DNA of 64,000 nt from Paenibacillus lupini (lineage in GTDB: Bacteria > Bacillota > Bacilli > Paenibacillales > Paenibacillaceae): contig NZ_JAASRW010000006.1 in NCBI RefSeq assembly GCF_011761355.1, positions 62,001-126,000 on the forward strand, written 5' to 3'. How positions within the stretch are numbered: position 1 is the first letter of the stretch; each line of letters starts with the position of its first letter. The translations under genes and the position numbers were made by a program. Positions 15,819 to 25,453 of the stretch are shown here, piece by piece. The notes under the pieces are model-generated. The model was not told the origin of the DNA, did not search any database, and saw only the letters and a program-made list of their open reading frames with translations.

Positions 15819-17837
15819 TTATCCAACATACGGCATGCGCAGCCGTTCAGCTTCAAGCTTTGCTGCCTGGTATTTCTCCGATGTAGCGAGATCACGCTTC
15901 TCAGGCGTCTCGACCACAACAAGATGGGTTCCATCAATCTCGATAAACCCAAGCTCACGGAAAACTTCAATCATTACTTTAACGGTTTGTTCGTGCCATC
16001 CGCTTTGCTGCGATAATTGGGACTCAAGACCATTCATCGGCATGCGTCGCATCCGACGGAGCATTTGGTATACCTGTCCAAAATGCTCACGCTCAGGGAA
16101 CCTCATCAATTCCCCGCCAAAATGTATATCATGAATTTGCAGCTGTGCTTTACGCTGGCCGTTCCACTCATTAATAGATAACTCACCGACCAGATTAACT
16201 GGAAGACCACTTCGCAGCTGCTCCGACAGCTCACCCATACCGAAACCAACGGCATCCAGCGCAGCCCGGCCCTTACGAAGTGACAGCTTCAGATGTCTGG
16301 ATTCCTTGCCCATGGTCCTGTAATCCGCCAGTTCAGCAGATTGAAGCAGAAGCCTTGGTGAAGGGTTCCCAGCACCAAATGGCTCAAGCTGGGCAAGCTG
16401 GCTGATCGTATGAACGCTGGCATCCTCTACCGAGCAAATAAGATCAATCGCGGTTTTAGGAATCCAGTCCTGCTCTGTCAGCCATTCCATTGCAAGCTCT
16501 CCAAGCTTCTGCTCGAAAGCAGGCAGCTGATCCCGATGCAGACTCATGCCGGCAGCCGCTTGATGGCCGCCATAATGATCCAGCAACGAATCGCATTCGG
16601 TCAAGGCCGCATGAAGATCATAACCTTCAATTGACCTTGCTGAACCTTTGCACATTCCGCTCTCTGCATCAATCCCAAGAACAATAACCGGCTTATAATA
16701 CCGTTCTAACATTTTTGAAGCAACGATCCCGATAACACCAACATTCCAGCCTTCTCCTGCCAACACAATAACGGCGGGCTCCGGCACTGACGATGCTTGT
16801 GCTGCTTCTCGTTTTCCCTGCCACTGCTGCTCCGCTTCCTTCACGATGCCTTCCACAATCCGCTGCCGTTCCTTGTTCAATACATCAAGGGAAGACGCCG
16901 AACGAATCGCTTCATCATAATCACCGGTCGTAAGCAGCTCTACAGCACGTTTCGCATGATCTAGACGGCCCGCCGCATTAATACGTGGTGCCATACCAAA
17001 TGCAACCGTAGTGGACGTGACTTGATCAAGCTCGATCCCACAAGCTTCGGACAACGCCCGAAACCCTGTATTACTCGTATCCTGCAATTGCTGCAGACCT
17101 GCCCGGACAAGCACTCGATTCTCATCTGTAAGCGGCATGATGTCCGCAATGGTACCTAGACAGACAATATCCGTCCATTCCATTGGCGGACGCTCCATAA
17201 GCGCATGCGCCAATTTGAAAGCCACTCCTACACCTGCGAGTCCTTTGAAGGGATACGGACAATCCTCTTGCTTCGGATTCACTACCGCGACAGCATCCGG
17301 AAGCTGTTCTGGAGGTTCATGATGGTCAGTTACAACTACATCAATCCCAAGCTCCTTCGCATACTCGATCTGTTCATAAGCACTAATACCCGTATCCACC
17401 GTCACAATAAGACGGACACCGGCTGCTGCAGCCAAATCTATTGCACCACGGTTCATACCGTAGCCCTCTAAAGCACGATGCGGAATATAATAATCGAAAT
17501 GATAGCCTAGCTCTCGAAAAACGTGAATCAGTAACGAAGTGCTGGACACCCCGTCGGCATCATAGTCGCCGTAGATTCGAATGAATTCCTTATTGTCCGA
17601 AGCTTGTTTAATGCGGGCAACAGCTTCCTTCATTCCTTTCAACAAATACGGATCATAGAGCTGATCGGCTCCTCCCCGCAGAAACGTCTCTGCCGCTTCC
17701 TTCTCTTTGTAGCCTCTCTGAACGAGCAGCTTGGCTACAAGAGGAGGAATATCCAGTTGATCCGACAGCAGCTTCGCCTGTTGATCATCATCTTTCCCCC
17801 AAGGCGCCAAATTCCAGCGTGTTTTTGCTTGTATCAC
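15819..17837 (-). CDS. recJ: Single-stranded-DNA-specific exonuclease RecJ
   Basis: The 672-residue protein has the DHH phosphoesterase motifs (YGDYDADGVSST near residue 90, VTDHHEPP near 170), a DHHA1 domain with GGHQAAAGMS, and an OB-like C-terminal region. RecJ degrades single-stranded DNA 5' to 3' in recombination and repair. It starts at GTG with AAAGGGG upstream. It is shorter than the 786-residue B. subtilis protein, which has an extra C-terminal domain. Confidence 0.93.
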   Translation of the reverse strand: MIQAKTRWNLAPWGKDDDQQAKLLSDQLDIPPLVAKLLVQRGYKEKEAAETFLRGGADQLYDPYLLKGMKEAVARIKQASDNKEFIRIYGDYDADGVSSTSLLIHVFRELGYHFDYYIPHRALEGYGMNRGAIDLAAAAGVRLIVTVDTGISAYEQIEYAKELGIDVVVTDHHEPPEQLPDAVAVVNPKQEDCPYPFKGLAGVGVAFKLAHALMERPPMEWTDIVCLGTIADIMPLTDENRVLVRAGLQQLQDTSNTGFRALSEACGIELDQVTSTTVAFGMAPRINAAGRLDHAKRAVELLTTGDYDEAIRSASSLDVLNKERQRIVEGIVKEAEQQWQGKREAAQASSVPEPAVIVLAGEGWNVGVIGIVASKMLERYYKPVIVLGIDAESGMCKGSARSIEGYDLHAALTECDSLLDHYGGHQAAAGMSLHRDQLPAFEQKLGELAMEWLTEQDWIPKTAIDLICSVEDASVHTISQLAQLEPFGAGNPSPRLLLQSAELADYRTMGKESRHLKLSLRKGRAALDAVGFGMGELSEQLRSGLPVNLVGELSINEWNGQRKAQLQIHDIHFGGELMRFPEREHFGQVYQMLRRMRRMPMNGLESQLSQQSGWHEQTVKVMIEVFRELGFIEIDGTHLVVVETPEKRDLATSEKYQAAKLEAERLRMPYVG

Positions 17838-17861
17838 GCCGAGCTCAACCCCTTTCCCATT

Positions 17862-18749
17862 CTATTGCAGAAGCGTTGGCATATGCTCCTGATTCGGGTC
17901 ATGATTCGACTTATATGGATAACCAGGATCATAAGGCTCTACATGAATCGTGACATCTGTTACATGGCCGAATCGAGTTAGCAGCAGCTGCTTTACCCGC
18001 TTTGCAATGTCGTGGCCTTCCAAAACGGTGATTCTTGGATTTACGCTTATAACGATGTCTGCTACGACATAATGTCCTTGTTCCTTCGCCTGCAGCGACT
18101 CGACGGTAACTACACCTTCTACTCGCTGAACAAGCTGCATCAGCACTTCAGCATCTTCGCTTCGTGCATCTTCACTAGTATCTCTGCGCATAAAGCCTGT
18201 AATCGTCCGGTACCCATTAAGCATAACAATAACGGCTATGACAATAGCAGCGGCAGGATCCAAGTAATAAAGTGCTGGAAGAGAAGCTGCTTTACCAAGT
18301 AATGCTCCGCCTGAGCCAACAAGTGCAGCCAGCGAACAGTATAAGCTGGCCCCTCTCTCCTTGTTGGAGAAGAATAGCTCCCTCACAATTAAACAGCCCA
18401 GAACCGCGACAAGTGCACTCCAATGAGGCGGCTGATCTACACCTAACGAAATCGAACGAATTGCCGATATTCCGATTTCTAGACTTGTGATAAGAAAAAA
18501 TACAGCTAGAAAAACATTTGTTAGTGCTTCCGTCCGAATTGTATTTGTCTTCTTGTGCCCGCTGTGCTTAGTGGATGACAAAGCAAAAGCGGCGGCACAT
18601 TCTGCCGCCGTACGGAAGGCATCAGCGAGCAGCGACTTGCTGCCCGCTAATCCGCCTACTATGCCTTTAAACAACGCCAGCGCCGCAGTTCCCCATAAGC
18701 CCGCCTTGTCGGCCGGCTTTGCCTCCGCAAATCGTTGTTCAGTTGACAT
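17862..18749 (-). CDS. Cation diffusion facilitator family protein with altered metal site
   Basis: The 295-residue product has the CDF layout: five to six N-terminal helices and a C-terminal cytoplasmic domain ending in a His/Asp-containing tail. The usual transport site is two D/H pairs. Here the first helix reads LLADAFRTAAE, keeping one Asp but with Thr where the second Asp belongs. The later helix reads LYYLDPA, keeping Asp but with Leu at the usual His/Asp position. It may use other ligands or not transport Zn2+. It follows secF by 99 bp and precedes recJ by 24 bp. Confidence 0.82.
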   Translation of the reverse strand: MSTEQRFAEAKPADKAGLWGTAALALFKGIVGGLAGSKSLLADAFRTAAECAAAFALSSTKHSGHKKTNTIRTEALTNVFLAVFFLITSLEIGISAIRSISLGVDQPPHWSALVAVLGCLIVRELFFSNKERGASLYCSLAALVGSGGALLGKAASLPALYYLDPAAAIVIAVIVMLNGYRTITGFMRRDTSEDARSEDAEVLMQLVQRVEGVVTVESLQAKEQGHYVVADIVISVNPRITVLEGHDIAKRVKQLLLTRFGHVTDVTIHVEPYDPGYPYKSNHDPNQEHMPTLLQ

Positions 18750-18848
18750 TTATGCCTCCAGCGTGGAATGGCCGCTGGCAATGGAATAAGCTGCAACGTC
18801 CATTCCACTTTCATTAATAATGGTTATCTCTTTTCAAATCTACTTGTC

Positions 18849-19769
18849 TTAGACTGCTTTTTTTGCTGCTTGCTTAGTAGATGGCTTCTGCTTGCTCTTC
18901 ATAACCATCCACAGCGGGCTCGCAATACAGATCGACGAGTAAGCACCACTTGCCAGTCCGATCATTTTCGCGAGTGCGAACAGCTTGATCGACTCACTGC
19001 CGAAGATGAACAGACATACTGCGATAAGAAGTACAGCGAGTACCGTATAAACGTTACGCGCCATCGTCTGCCACAAGCTTTGGTTAACAAGATCGCCAAT
19101 TTGATCTGGGCTCTTCGTTTTTGCGAAACGAAGATTTTCACGGATCCGGTCGAAGATAACGATCTTATCGTTAATCGAGTAACCAATCGTCGTCAGAACG
19201 GCCGCGATAAACGGCAGATCGACCTGCAGACGGAAGATCGAGAAGATGGTTACAACGACAAAAGCGTCATACAAGATCGCAATGTTAGCAGCTACTGCCA
19301 TCCGCCATTCGAAGCGGATCATCACATACAGCATAATCGCCACACTCGCGATAATAACCGCATAGATTGCTTTAACACCAAGCTCCTGCGCCATATCCGG
19401 GGATACAACGTTTACTTCTGAAGATACTTTATCGCCATATTTCGCTTTAAATGCGTCTTCAACGGCTTGTACCTTTGTCTGATCGAGAACTTCATCGAAC
19501 CGAGCAGACACGCGGTCGCCATTAGAGCCGCCAACAGTTGTTTTAATATCAGTATAGCCTTGTCCTGCAAGAATCTCCTTCGCTTCCACTTGGGTAATCT
19601 TCTTGCCTACAAGAATATCCATATTCGTGCCAGCTTTAAAGTCTACCCCAAAGTTCATATGGAAGATGCTCACCGACAGAATCCCGATCAACGTCAGGAT
19701 CATAGAGAACGTGAAAAACTTCTTGCGGTGTTTAATGAAATCAAAACGAACCTTCGTATTATAGAGCAC
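18849..19769 (-). CDS. secF: Protein translocase subunit SecF
   Basis: This 306-residue membrane protein has one N-terminal helix, a periplasmic-type P1 domain with the NFGVDFKAGTNM signature, and five further helices. With SecD it uses the proton gradient to pull secreted proteins out of the SecYEG channel. Its start overlaps the secD end by 11 bp, so the two are translationally coupled. In B. subtilis the two are fused as SecDF; here they are separate. Confidence 0.95.
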   Translation of the reverse strand: MLYNTKVRFDFIKHRKKFFTFSMILTLIGILSVSIFHMNFGVDFKAGTNMDILVGKKITQVEAKEILAGQGYTDIKTTVGGSNGDRVSARFDEVLDQTKVQAVEDAFKAKYGDKVSSEVNVVSPDMAQELGVKAIYAVIIASVAIMLYVMIRFEWRMAVAANIAILYDAFVVVTIFSIFRLQVDLPFIAAVLTTIGYSINDKIVIFDRIRENLRFAKTKSPDQIGDLVNQSLWQTMARNVYTVLAVLLIAVCLFIFGSESIKLFALAKMIGLASGAYSSICIASPLWMVMKSKQKPSTKQAAKKAV

Positions 19770-20991
19770 GAATTTCTGCCTCCTTCACGCCGTAGTAGCC
19801 AGGTTTAGTAAAGAGGTTACTGCGGATCAGCAAATGAATCAGCAGACGTGCCAAGAAGATGTTGGTCACGATACTTACGAGAATACTGAAGATCATCGTC
19901 AAGGCGAAGCCTCGAATTGCGCCATTACCGATATAATAAAGCACGGCACATGAGATGATATTCGTTACGTTCGCATCCATAATAGTACGGAACGAGTTTT
20001 TCGAGCCGGCTTTAAGGGAAGACAGCAGACTCTTGCCGCTTCGAATCTCTTCTTTGATCCGCTCGTACATAATGATATTGGCGTCAACCGCCATACCTAT
20101 CCCCAGTACAAACGCTGCGATACCCGGCAGAGTAAGTGTTGCGTCCATCAGCTCAAATACGAGTACGAGCAGCCACGTGTAAGAAATAACTGTAATACCT
20201 GCTACTACACCTGGAATTCTGAACAGGATAATCAGGAACAGCAGTACAATAACAGTACCAATAATACCTGCGCCTACTGTATCTTCAAGCGATTTCTGGC
20301 CAAGCGTTGCACCAACACTTTGCGTATAGATCTCAGTGAGCTTCAAAGGAAGTGCACCAAGGTTAATGGTATCACGCAGGTTGTTCGCTTCATCAAGCGT
20401 ATAATCGCCTGAGATTTGCGCTGAACCGCCGGTAATTGGATAGTTTACAGAAGGAGCAGACAGCAATTCGTCATCCAAATAAATAGATAAGGTTTTGCCA
20501 GTCAACTTCGTAGTTACATCTTCGAACTTTTTAGCATCTTTCAATTTGATGGTGATCATTGGTTTGCCCAGTTGGTCAAATTCCACTTTCGCGCCGTTTT
20601 GCACGAAATCATCACCTTGCAGCTCGATTGTGCCATCTGGTCCACGGAAGGTCAGATTGACCGGCTTCGAGAGCATCTCCCGAACCTCTTTGCTATCCGT
20701 TACTCCCGGAAGCTTTACGCGGATTCGGTTGCTGCCTTCACGAGTAATCTCAGGCTCGGTTGTACCTGTGGAGTCAATCCGCTGCTCCAAGCTATGCGCT
20801 GTTTCCTTGAGTGACTCTGGTGTTACCTGTTCGCCGCCTTCAAGCGGTGAAGCTTCGTATAATACCTCGAACCCACCTTTTAAGTCAAGACCGAGCCGGA
20901 TGCCTTTGACCAGGTCCGGGCTCGTCCAAGCGATTGCGCCAAACATAATGACAACGACCGCAAGGAAGGCGGTTAATCTCTTCCAGTTCAT
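19759..20991 (-). CDS. secD: Protein translocase subunit SecD
   Basis: The 410-residue protein starts with a membrane helix and then LGLDLKGGFEVLY, the SecD signature. Two extracytoplasmic P1 subdomains and five C-terminal helices (GIGMAVDANIIMYERIKEE) follow. It is shorter than the 615-residue E. coli protein, as in other Firmicutes. Ribosome site AAGGGGG lies upstream. It is the first gene of secD-secF, with a good promoter at 21027-21055. Confidence 0.95.
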   Translation of the reverse strand: MNWKRLTAFLAVVVIMFGAIAWTSPDLVKGIRLGLDLKGGFEVLYEASPLEGGEQVTPESLKETAHSLEQRIDSTGTTEPEITREGSNRIRVKLPGVTDSKEVREMLSKPVNLTFRGPDGTIELQGDDFVQNGAKVEFDQLGKPMITIKLKDAKKFEDVTTKLTGKTLSIYLDDELLSAPSVNYPITGGSAQISGDYTLDEANNLRDTINLGALPLKLTEIYTQSVGATLGQKSLEDTVGAGIIGTVIVLLFLIILFRIPGVVAGITVISYTWLLVLVFELMDATLTLPGIAAFVLGIGMAVDANIIMYERIKEEIRSGKSLLSSLKAGSKNSFRTIMDANVTNIISCAVLYYIGNGAIRGFALTMIFSILVSIVTNIFLARLLIHLLIRSNLFTKPGYYGVKEAEIRAL

Positions 20992-21026
20992 ACGTACATA
21001 GTCCCCCTTATGATCTCAATATTCCT

Positions 21027-21055
21027 ATTATACTTAGGTTGTAGTTGCGTGTAAA
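21027..21055 (-). promoter_or_regulatory. SigA promoter of secD-secF
   Basis: The boxes TTTACA (21050-21055) and TATAAT (21027-21032) are 17 bases apart, about 35 bp before the secD ATG. The context CTAAGTATAATAGGA recurs exactly at the promoter at 54567-54595. Confidence 0.75.
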
Positions 21056-21066
21056 ACTTAAGCGCA

Positions 21067-21101
21067 AAAAAAAGAAACCCCTTCCATTAGAAATGGTTTC
21101 C
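21067..21101 (-). terminator. Terminator overlapping the comN stop codon
   Basis: On the minus strand the hairpin pairing GGAAACC with GGTTTC has the comN TAA in its loop region and is followed by a run of eight T. Confidence 0.8.
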
Positions 21102-21326
21102 CCGAAAAGCGCTAAGCGTCATAAAATTCATAAATTTTGTCACTTTTAATGACAAAATATCGTTTACGATTTGATGAAGCTCCGGCTGACCGGTCTTATT
21201 ATATTTCTCGCTTACGCACTGCCAAACTTCATTTGCTGTTACATGTTCATATCCGATGAGATGAAATTCTTCCGCTTTGCTGTTGCATAGCTGCTCGATC
21301 ACGTCGTTCAGATCCTCATCTCTCAC
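21087..21326 (-). CDS. comN: Post-transcriptional regulator ComN
   Basis: The 79-residue protein matches the ComN (YrzD) family by its central segments KAEEFHLIGYEHVTANEVW and HQIVNDILSLKVTKFMN. In B. subtilis ComN affects localisation of comE operon mRNA and lies in the same place, between secDF and spoVB. The GTG start has AGGAGG eight bases upstream; an earlier TTG adds nine residues without support. The terminator hairpin overlaps its last codons. Confidence 0.85.
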   Translation of the reverse strand: MRDEDLNDVIEQLCNSKAEEFHLIGYEHVTANEVWQCVSEKYNKTGQPELHQIVNDILSLKVTKFMNFMTLSAFRGNHF

Positions 21327-21440
21327 GGCTGTCTCCTCCTTTTGGCACAACAAATCCTGCTCCTAGTTGACTATCCTCTAACCCTATTCGATATGTCCTT
21401 TCACTTTTCCTGCTGAATCTTTAGAATTGATAAATTTGGA

Positions 21441-21457
21441 TGAGTCATATTGACTCA
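21441..21457. promoter_or_regulatory. Palindrome / SigE-like -35 upstream of spoVB
   Basis: TGAGTCA-TAT-TGACTCA is a 7-bp-arm palindrome 62 bp before the spoVB start. It contains GTCATATT (21444-21451), the textbook SigE -35 element, but the matching -10 region at 21467-21474 is poor. It may be an operator or a weak mother-cell promoter. Confidence 0.3.
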
Positions 21458-21518
21458 TTATTCGGACATGCCGCGCATAAAGATGTACGGAAAGCAGTTG
21501 AAGAGATGAGGGCGACTA

Positions 21519-23102
21519 ATGACGAAGCAAACTTTTATAAAAGGTGCGATGATCCTGCTGGCCGCCGGCATTATCAACCGGCTGCTCGGCTTTGTTCCGC
21601 GTATTGCGCTTCCGAGAATTATAGGCGCAGAAGGCGTCGGGTTATATCAGCTGAGCTATCCATTCCTGACAGTCATGCTGACGATTATTACAGGCGGTAT
21701 ACCGCTTGCGGTAGCCAAATGGACGGCCGAAGCGGAATCACGCGGGGACTCTGCGCGGGTCAAACAAATTTTCCGTACAGCTATGGGCTTAACAGTTGTA
21801 CTAGCTGTCGTTATGACCGTTGCCCTCCTCGTATTCGCACCATGGATTACTTCTCATCTGCTGACCGATGCCAGGGTCTATCAAACATTTCTCATGATGA
21901 CTCCGCTGCTGCTTATCATAAGCATCTCATCGGTATATCGGGGATATTTCCAAGGTAAGCAAAATATGATTCCATCGGCTACATCGCAAACGATCGAAAC
22001 CATCATCCGGATCATTGGCTCGCTTGCCTTCGCCTCCATGCTCCTGCCGAAAGGACTAGCATGGGCTGCAGCCGGCGCTATGCTTGGTGTCGTTGTGGGG
22101 GAGGTTGGCGCTCTTATTGTCCTGCAATGGACTTATTCACGGGAACGCAAAAGAGAAAGACAATCCGAAGTAAACGCACCTGTTCATAATGAGAATAGTA
22201 CGGCTCAAAAGGCCAAAGAAAAGAATCCGCCTGTCTTGCGACGCCTTCTTGACTTATCCATCCCGGTCACAGCCAGCCGAATGGTTGGTTCCTTATCTTA
22301 TTTACTTGAATCGATATTAACAGCCCGGAGTCTTGCCTTTGCTGGCATTGCAACAGGAGTAGCTACAGCCCAATATGGCGCACTTCAAGGGATGATTATC
22401 CCCCTCTTGCTCCTGCCAACCGCATTAACTTATTCCTTAGCTTCTTCTCTTATCCCATCATTATCCGAGGCAGCGGCGAAAGGGGATAAAGCGGCGATTC
22501 ACAAAAGAATGCATCAATCAATGCGAATGGCACTCGTTGCTGGTGCTCCATTTGTGGTTGTGATGTCGCTGTTCGCTGAACCAATCTGCCGTCTGCTCTA
22601 TAACGATGCAGATATCGCTCCAATGCTGCAGCTAATGGCACCTGTTGGTTTATTCATCTATTTGCAAGCCCCGCTTCAAGCGGCTCTTCAAGCATTAAAC
22701 AAGCCTGGAACAGCATTGATGAACACTTTTATCGGAGCTGTCTTCAAGCTGGTACTCATTATTATGCTCGCAACAAAGCCTGAGCTTGGTATATATGGTG
22801 CGCTCATTGCGATTAATGTGAATATTGTGCTCGTAACCGTCCTTCATGGTTTCAGCGTACTGCGCTTTATCGGCTTCCATATGCAATTCATGGATTTTGT
22901 CAAAGTGGGGGCGGCCATGGTCATCATGGGGGCAGTCGCCCGCTGGATGATGAACAGTCAGCCGTTAACGCTTGAATGGATTAACCTTATACTGGCGTGC
23001 ATGATAAGCGTTGTCATCTATCTGCTTCTTATGATTTGGATGAAAATTATCGACCGTTACGACATTGCCCGTATTCCGCTCTTTGGTCAATGGTTCAAGT
23101 AA
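21519..23102 (+). CDS. spoVB: Stage V sporulation protein B (MOP flippase family)
   Basis: This 527-residue protein has about 14 hydrophobic helices and the MOP/MATE-type start FIKGAMILLAAGIINRLLGFVPRI. SpoVB is a lipid II-type flippase needed for spore cortex formation. Length and synteny (beside comN and yrbG) match B. subtilis spoVB. It is one of the few plus-strand genes and is preceded by GAGG eight bases from the ATG. Paralogous flippases (YtgP, YkvU) are similar, so the exact name rests on the position. Confidence 0.88.
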   Translation: MTKQTFIKGAMILLAAGIINRLLGFVPRIALPRIIGAEGVGLYQLSYPFLTVMLTIITGGIPLAVAKWTAEAESRGDSARVKQIFRTAMGLTVVLAVVMTVALLVFAPWITSHLLTDARVYQTFLMMTPLLLIISISSVYRGYFQGKQNMIPSATSQTIETIIRIIGSLAFASMLLPKGLAWAAAGAMLGVVVGEVGALIVLQWTYSRERKRERQSEVNAPVHNENSTAQKAKEKNPPVLRRLLDLSIPVTASRMVGSLSYLLESILTARSLAFAGIATGVATAQYGALQGMIIPLLLLPTALTYSLASSLIPSLSEAAAKGDKAAIHKRMHQSMRMALVAGAPFVVVMSLFAEPICRLLYNDADIAPMLQLMAPVGLFIYLQAPLQAALQALNKPGTALMNTFIGAVFKLVLIIMLATKPELGIYGALIAINVNIVLVTVLHGFSVLRFIGFHMQFMDFVKVGAAMVIMGAVARWMMNSQPLTLEWINLILACMISVVIYLLLMIWMKIIDRYDIARIPLFGQWFK

Positions 23103-23114
23103 TATAAAGTTTAA

Positions 23115-23197
23115 GTAAAAAAGCCGTGCTTCTGTTGCCGGAGCTAACCCCTGTTTTGGAGACAGGGGTTAGTGTCCAGTTAGTAGCGCGGCTTTTT
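23115..23197. terminator. Bidirectional terminator between spoVB and yrbG
   Basis: An inner perfect 11-bp stem (23144-23154 with 23162-23172) lies inside an outer stem of AAAAAGCCG and CGGCTTTTT. The right arm overlaps the last codons of yrbG. Confidence 0.85.
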
Positions 23198-23935
23198 GTC
23201 GGAATCAACAAACAACTTACCTTTATGGTCAATGGTGCAAAGGAACACCTCTTTGAAATCATGTACGCCTTGCTCCTGCAATACATTTTTCAGCCAGAAT
23301 CTTGTTTTATCAAGCTTCGTCAGGTTCTCATCTTGTACTTTGCCATCCATAATAAGTGGAATTGGAAGCATCTCAAACCGGAAGCGTGCCGGCGGTGATT
23401 GTTCGGGAGGTTTCACCTTCTCATCGTTAGACCCATTAGTGAAGCCAGTCTGCCTCACATCCCCATCCTCCCCGCGCTCTCCCATTCCTTCTTTTGGTAC
23501 AACAGATAATTTCCCTGTAGTCTCCAAAATCGCGAATTCTACATCAGCTACCGTTTGGACTTTGTTCTCCCTCAGCTGCAGAAGCAGGTCATCCAGGTTA
23601 TAGCGCTGCTTGCGCATTACATCACGGTTAAGCTTGCCTTTCGCAATAATAACACTTGGTTTGCCGTCGAACAGTAATCGCAGTTTGCGATTCTTTAATG
23701 CAATAAACGCGATTCCAACCTGGATTAGCAATAGCACAATCATCGGCAGCACGCCTTCCCACATCGATCGATCAACATCTTCAATGACAATTACCGCAAT
23801 CTCTGCAATCATAACCGAGATAACAAGATCAAAGACAGATAACTTGCCAATTTCCCTTTTCCCCATAAAACGCATGATCAGAAACACGACGAAGTAAATT
23901 AATACGGTTCGGAGCAGCATGCTCCCGTATTCCAT
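23180..23935 (-). CDS. DUF421 membrane protein (YrbG/YetF family)
   Basis: The 251-residue protein has three N-terminal helices (with FLIMRFMGKREIGKLSVFDLVISVMI) and a cytoplasmic YetF-like domain containing GKPSVIIAKGKL. A Gly/Asp-rich insertion near residues 155-190 interrupts the domain. The start chosen has GAGGAGG upstream. B. subtilis yrbG lies in the same place. The function is not established; several paralogues are sporulation-induced membrane proteins. Confidence 0.88.
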   Translation of the reverse strand: MEYGSMLLRTVLIYFVVFLIMRFMGKREIGKLSVFDLVISVMIAEIAVIVIEDVDRSMWEGVLPMIVLLLIQVGIAFIALKNRKLRLLFDGKPSVIIAKGKLNRDVMRKQRYNLDDLLLQLRENKVQTVADVEFAILETTGKLSVVPKEGMGERGEDGDVRQTGFTNGSNDEKVKPPEQSPPARFRFEMLPIPLIMDGKVQDENLTKLDKTRFWLKNVLQEQGVHDFKEVFLCTIDHKGKLFVDSDKKPRY

Positions 23936-24058
23936 CCTAACCGCCTCCTCGCTGTTGTGATGATTGGTCATGCCTGCCTGAACAGCCCGTACAGCTATTC
24001 TGACCGTTGACCTGACACATCATGCGATGGGAGAAGTAACGAATTATGGGTTAGGAGC

Positions 24059-25378
24059 CTATGGTAACACAATAAAATAAATGTATATCGTTGAAATGAC
24101 CAATGCGATTAACGTTAATGGCGCTCCAACCTTCAGATATTCCATATAGCTGAACCCTTTGCCTTCACGCATGGCAAGTCCAGCTACCACGACATTCGCA
24201 GAAGCTCCAATAAGTGTGCCGTTACCACCAAGGCAAGCACCAAGTGAAAGTGACCACCATAACGGATTAAGGTCATCTGGATTTGTTATATTCATCTGAA
24301 CACCAACGTCTTGAATTAGCGGAATCATCGTAGCTACAAACGGAATATTATCAATGGTTGCTGATGCAATGCCGGATACCCACAAAATAAGCATTGAAGT
24401 CTTGGTCATATCACCGGATGTCAGCTGCAGCGTTACGTTCGCAAGGTCTGAAATAATATTAGTCTCAATCAGTCCACCAACAAGCATAAATAACCCAATG
24501 AAGAAGAAGATGGTTTCCCACTCCACCAAATCAAATACTGCCTCTGCATCCTCCCGTTTCACTCCAATCAGCATAAGGAGTGTAGCCCCGCCTAGTGCAA
24601 TTGCTGCTGCTTCTACATCGATAACAGAGTGCAGAATAAAGCCAAGTATCGTTAAGAGCAGAACCGATAATGATTTGATCATCAGCTTCTTATCTTTAAT
24701 GTTATCTTCTGCCTTCAGCTCCATCAGTTCCCGCTTAGATTCCTCAGTAACAATCAGCTTCTTGCGGTAAAACCAGACAAGCAGCGCAATCGTAACAATA
24801 AGAATAACGATGATAACCGGAGCGAGATTTAGGAGAAAATCATTAAACGTCAAATTCTCGTTAGCCGAGCCGATCATGATATTAGGCGGATCACCAATTA
24901 ATGTCGCTGTCCCCCCGATATTACAAGCCAAAATCTCAGCAAAGAGGAAAGGAATTGGCGTTATCTTCAAAATTCGAGTGATCGAAAATGTAATCGGAAC
25001 AATTAGAAGTACAGTGGTAACATTATCAAGGAAAGCCGATCCAACACCCGTAAGTACGGATAAAATAATAAAAATTCGGATCGGATCGCCTTTAGCCAAT
25101 TGAGCAGCTTTAATTGCTGCATATTGAAATACTCCGGTTTTATTCGTAATACCAACCAGAATCATCATTCCAATTAATAAGAAAATGGTTTCCCATTCAA
25201 TATGCTCTGCAAAAGCAAGCTTCATATCCAGTACACCGAGTATAATCATCACGACAGCACCAAATAAAGCAATTACCGTGCGATTAATCTTTTCCGTGAT
25301 AATAATGGCATATGTGATTAAAAAAATAACTACCGCTGCAACCACTTGCCAGGATGCAGGATGATAGATGTGATCCAA
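24059..25378 (-). CDS. ArsB/NhaD-type ion transporter
   Basis: The 439-residue protein has about 11-12 helices in two repeats. Each repeat carries a re-entrant motif: GGTATLIGDPPNIMIG in the first half and GGNGTLIGASANVVVAG in the second. These mark the ion transporter superfamily that includes ArsB, NhaD, CitM and the P protein. Substrate could be Na+/H+, arsenite or a carboxylate. The TTG start has AAGGAG seven bases upstream; longer frames with ATG or other starts lack ribosome sites and would run into the divergent yrzE promoter. It is not part of this block in B. subtilis. Confidence 0.87.
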   Translation of the reverse strand: MDHIYHPASWQVVAAVVIFLITYAIIITEKINRTVIALFGAVVMIILGVLDMKLAFAEHIEWETIFLLIGMMILVGITNKTGVFQYAAIKAAQLAKGDPIRIFIILSVLTGVGSAFLDNVTTVLLIVPITFSITRILKITPIPFLFAEILACNIGGTATLIGDPPNIMIGSANENLTFNDFLLNLAPVIIVILIVTIALLVWFYRKKLIVTEESKRELMELKAEDNIKDKKLMIKSLSVLLLTILGFILHSVIDVEAAAIALGGATLLMLIGVKREDAEAVFDLVEWETIFFFIGLFMLVGGLIETNIISDLANVTLQLTSGDMTKTSMLILWVSGIASATIDNIPFVATMIPLIQDVGVQMNITNPDDLNPLWWSLSLGACLGGNGTLIGASANVVVAGLAMREGKGFSYMEYLKVGAPLTLIALVISTIYIYFIVLP

Positions 25379-25453
25379 ATGAACAACTCCTTGGTCTATT
25401 CCGCCCTGCTTGACCATAAGGTGTACTAATAGTCTTGTACAAGGGGGGATAAG

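Noticed and set aside
21440..21958. 172-codon plus-strand frame overlapping the start of spoVB in another frame
   Set aside because: No ribosome site, begins at the palindrome, and most of it is an alternative frame of spoVB.
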